A stretch of DNA of 64,000 nt from Bacillus mycoides (GTDB lineage Bacteria; Bacillota; Bacilli; Bacillales; Bacillaceae_G). Made by a program: the position numbers and the translations under genes. Location: positions 1 through 64,000 of the forward strand of contig NZ_LXLV01000032.1 of assembly GCF_001757995.1 (NCBI RefSeq), written 5' to 3'. The notes beneath the pieces are model-generated. The model searched no databases. It saw only the letters and a list, made by a program, of their open reading frames with translations, and was not told the origin of the DNA. This document shows, in pieces, positions 61,877 to 64,000 of the stretch. Position 1 is the first letter of the stretch. Each line of letters starts with the position of its first letter.

Positions 61877-63173
61877 CCATCATTTCTTTTTGTATTTCAA
61901 CACGTTTGATTTGGTGAGGGTCTTTAGAAAGAATTTTAAATGCATATCCTTCGCTATTTACTGTTTGCCCTTCCTCTATATCATAATTCTGCATCAGAAT
62001 CCAACCACCAATCGTGTCAACATCACTATCATTCATATGTAATCCTAGTAAATCATTTAATTCACTAATTAATACCTTACCTTCTACGACAACATGACCT
62101 TCATTCATTTGCTGGATGGGCGGACGTTCATCTTCATCGTATTCATCACGGATTTCTCCTACAATCTCTTCCAGAATATCCTCAATGGTTACAATACCAG
62201 CCGTACCGCCGTATTCATCATATAACACAGCCAATGGAATACGTTTCTTTTGCATTTGTAGTAAAAGATCATGTATTGGTATAGTTTCAATTACTCCGAT
62301 TACTGGACGCGTATACGAGTGAATTGAACTAAATTCTTTTGTTTCCTTATTCATATAACGAATAAAGAAGTCTTTCACATTCACCATACCAATGATTTCA
62401 TCTTTATCTTCCCCAAATACTGGGTAACGTGTATACTTTTCATCCCGAATTATTTTTAAATGATCTGCTAAAGAATTATCTACATGTAGCCCTATAATTT
62501 CTGTACGAGGGACCATGATTTCTTTCGCAATACGATTATCAAATTCAAAAATATTATTTACATATTTGTATTCAGCTTGATTAATTTCTCCACGTTCATA
62601 ACTTTCAGAAAGAATCAATCGTAATTCTTCTTCTGTATGTGCTACATCATGCTCTGATACAGGTTTTAAGCCGAACATTCCTGTTATCATCCTTGCAGAG
62701 CCATTTAACAAGCGAATAAACGGATACATGATTTTGTAGAACCAGATAAGCGGAGCCGAAAGTAATAAAGTAACCTTCTCAGCCTTTTGAATCGCCAATG
62801 TTTTTGGTGCTAATTCACCAACTACAACATGTAAGTACGTCATTATAGTAAAAGCAATTCCTAAAGATAATACACCTGCAATGGAAGGATTGATGTTCCA
62901 CTTATCAAATAAAGGATGTAAAAGTCTCTCAATCGTTGGTTCACCTAGTGCTCCAAGTCCCATTGCTGTAACTGTAATCCCTAATTGACAAGCTGACAAA
63001 TATTCATCCAAGTTTGATGTCACTTTCTTAGCTGCCAGCGCACCCTTCTTTCCTTCTAATACAAATTGATCAATCTTTGAACCTCTTACTTTTACAATAG
63101 CAAACTCAATTGCCACGAAAAATGCAGTACATGCGATTAAAACCGCTACCATGATTAAATTAAATATGTCCAA
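61860..63173 (-). CDS. CNNM/CorC-type magnesium transporter (YhdP/YugS family)
   Basis: The 437-residue protein begins at TTG 63173 (MDIFNLIMVAVLIACTAFFV, AAAGGA upstream). Parts in order: DUF21 transmembrane domain (residues 1-190, including SACQLGITVTAMGLGALGEP and HVVVGELAPKTLAI), two CBS domains (about 205-330: IMVPRTEIIGLHV, KRIPLAVLYDEYGGTAGIVT), and a C-terminal CorC_HlyC domain (residues 345-430). The family (MpfA-type) moves magnesium or cobalt out of the cell. Upstream lies a long leader. Confidence 0.88.
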   Translation of the reverse strand: MDIFNLIMVAVLIACTAFFVAIEFAIVKVRGSKIDQFVLEGKKGALAAKKVTSNLDEYLSACQLGITVTAMGLGALGEPTIERLLHPLFDKWNINPSIAGVLSLGIAFTIMTYLHVVVGELAPKTLAIQKAEKVTLLLSAPLIWFYKIMYPFIRLLNGSARMITGMFGLKPVSEHDVAHTEEELRLILSESYERGEINQAEYKYVNNIFEFDNRIAKEIMVPRTEIIGLHVDNSLADHLKIIRDEKYTRYPVFGEDKDEIIGMVNVKDFFIRYMNKETKEFSSIHSYTRPVIGVIETIPIHDLLLQMQKKRIPLAVLYDEYGGTAGIVTIEDILEEIVGEIRDEYDEDERPPIQQMNEGHVVVEGKVLISELNDLLGLHMNDSDVDTIGGWILMQNYDIEEGQTVNSEGYAFKILSKDPHQIKRVEIQKEMMEAATV

Positions 63174-63530
63174 CTAATTCCTTTAGCTTCCTTGAAACTA
63201 AAGGATTCACCTCCTGATATATTTTCTCTTTCCATACCTACAATTTCATACACATTAACATGAGATTGTATAAAATCTACATTCTCAAAATGATGATGGG
63301 TACTCTGAGAAAATCGAGGTCATTTAGCCACCTATCCGAGTCAACATCTGAGTCCAATACATTTCCACCGCCTTGATTAAATTATCTATATGTTAGCATG
63401 AGAAATAAATCCCAGTCAACGTTTACATTTTGTATACCCTAAAATTCAAACAAAAAACTTCTCTTTCCTGTTACATAAAATCTCTTAATACGTACATCAA
63501 ACACTATAACATACCCTTCGCCTCCACTAA
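63174..63530 (-). other. Long leader region of the CNNM gene
   Basis: The 350 bases upstream of the CNNM start, read on the minus strand, contain GGCGGTGGAAATG, CTCAGATGTTGACTCGGATA and AGGTGGCTAAATGACC, then GATTTTCTCAGAGTACC. This structured, relatively G-rich stretch in an AT-rich setting has no ORF and could be a leader RNA. I could not match it to a known riboswitch class. Confidence 0.35.
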
Positions 63531-63656
63531 CTATATTATTTTTTGTTCATGAGTGCGAGCGACTTTGATTCGCTGTTTCTGCCAGTTCGCTCCGCCTTTT
63601 GTATGTCTAGATAGAATGCGCTTAGCATGAGCAAATTTGACAAGACCAAAATGTCA
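63531..63656 (-). pseudogene. IS605-type TnpB (OrfB) fragment
   Basis: The minus strand reads HFGLVKFAHAKRILSRHTKG, then GANWQKQRIKVARTHEQKII and a stop. KGxxNWxKQRIKVARxHE is the Arg-rich region of TnpB/OrfB proteins. Both ends are missing. Confidence 0.55.
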
Positions 63657-63679
63657 TTTTTCCTTAATATCCACCAACA

Positions 63680-64000
63680 CTATCTTTTCTTCCGACATAC
63701 TACCACCATCGAATAACAATCCTCACCTAGCTCATTCCCCTCCCAATCATTGTATATATGTAACAATTCAAACCTATTCGCTACTAGTAATCTTTCTAAT
63801 TCTTGCGGATACGTATATCGAAGATCTATCGTAGTTTTTAGTTCCTCTACTAGCGTATCTCCCTTATAAAAACGTCTCGTTGTAATATACATGCTGTATT
63901 TGCTGAATTGAATCATATGTCATTTCAGTATATAGATCACATTTTCTTCCCTTTTCATCACTAACAGTTGTCCAATATTCTTCTGTAGATGGTTGCATTA
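63680..64000 (-). pseudogene. SAM methyltransferase C-terminal part, frameshifted and cut by window end
   Basis: From the right edge the frame reads PSTEEYWTTVSDEKGRKCDL, TEMTYDSIQQIQHVYYNETF, then shifts near 63865 to YKGDTLVEELKTTIDLRYTY, PQELERLLVANRFELLHIYN and EDCYSMVVVCRKKR. It matches the C-terminal half of class I SAM methyltransferases. A one-base change in a T run interrupts it. The N-terminal half lies outside. Confidence 0.6.

Noticed and set aside
63680-63916. A complete 78-residue gene
   Set aside because: The preceding frame continues the same methyltransferase to the window edge; it is the end of a frameshifted gene.

Overview
The window comes from a Bacillus cereus group chromosome (B. 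cereus / thuringiensis / anthracis relatives). It is AT-rich. It carries BclB-type and other collagen-like (GXT repeat) exosporium genes, DUF4183 proteins, a heterocycloanthracin-type bacteriocin precursor, a GerA-type germination operon, a Spo0E-like phosphatase, a YdjO protein beside a cold-shock gene, and an IS231-like remnant. No rRNA, tRNA or CRISPR was seen.

Layout. 0-2 kb: exosporium genes (bclB cut by the left edge, two DUF4183 proteins). 2.1-3.4 kb: an XRE-cupin regulator divergent from a LysE exporter. 3.7-8.7 kb: a graveyard of mobile-element pieces (integrase, FtsK/SpoIIIE, ArpU, a sigma factor, a Cys-rich protein with two stop codons) with two genes of unknown function among them. 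8.7-12.2 kb: a heterodimeric ABC exporter. 12.6-15.6 kb: an acetyltransferase, a MOSC protein and a LysR regulator. 15.7-16.7 kb: helicase remnant. 16.7-20.9 kb: a tightly coupled four-gene operon (PIG-L deacetylase, GT4 glycosyltransferase, ATP-grasp ligase, CotS/APH-like kinase). 21-25 kb: IS231-like remnant, small genes and a long gap with hairpins. 25-41.6 kb: ordinary metabolic and regulatory genes (C45 peptidase, a second asd with its LysR, HAD phosphatase, CPBP protease, csp-ydjO, a HemY-type oxidase, a hydrolase with one premature stop, Spo0E-like, XRE-cupin plus EamA exporter). 41.8-45.3 kb: DUF2935 and a run of GNAT genes, one of them a pseudogene and one fused to pentapeptide repeats. 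45.5 kb: heterocycloanthracin precursor. 46.5-50.6 kb: ger operon with a doubly frameshifted A subunit. 50.8-53.8 kb: MMPL exporter and TetR. 53.9-63.2 kb: MBL hydrolases, GNATs, a MarR-methyltransferase operon, DUF2441-nucleoside hydrolase, and a CNNM/CorC-type transporter. Right edge: a TnpB scrap and a frameshifted methyltransferase.

Working together. Several regulator/exporter pairs are divergent and have visible palindromic operators between them (LysE, EamA, MMPL). Many genes point to spores: exosporium proteins, ger operon, Spo0E, DUF1657, and three sites sharing a sigma-K-like layout (ACAC-N16-CATANNNTA in two, a weaker match in the third). The best candidate for an undescribed system is the 16.7-20.9 kb operon. 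It combines the GT4 and PIG-L chemistry of bacillithiol synthesis with an ATP-grasp ligase and a CotS-like kinase, which suggests a modified amino-sugar or spore-coat glycan. The most specific small-molecule gene is the Cys-Xaa-Xaa bacteriocin precursor at 45.5 kb, which has no maturation genes nearby.

Limits: all family names come from reading motifs, without database searches. Starts were moved from the longest ORF where a Shine-Dalgarno site clearly supports another codon.
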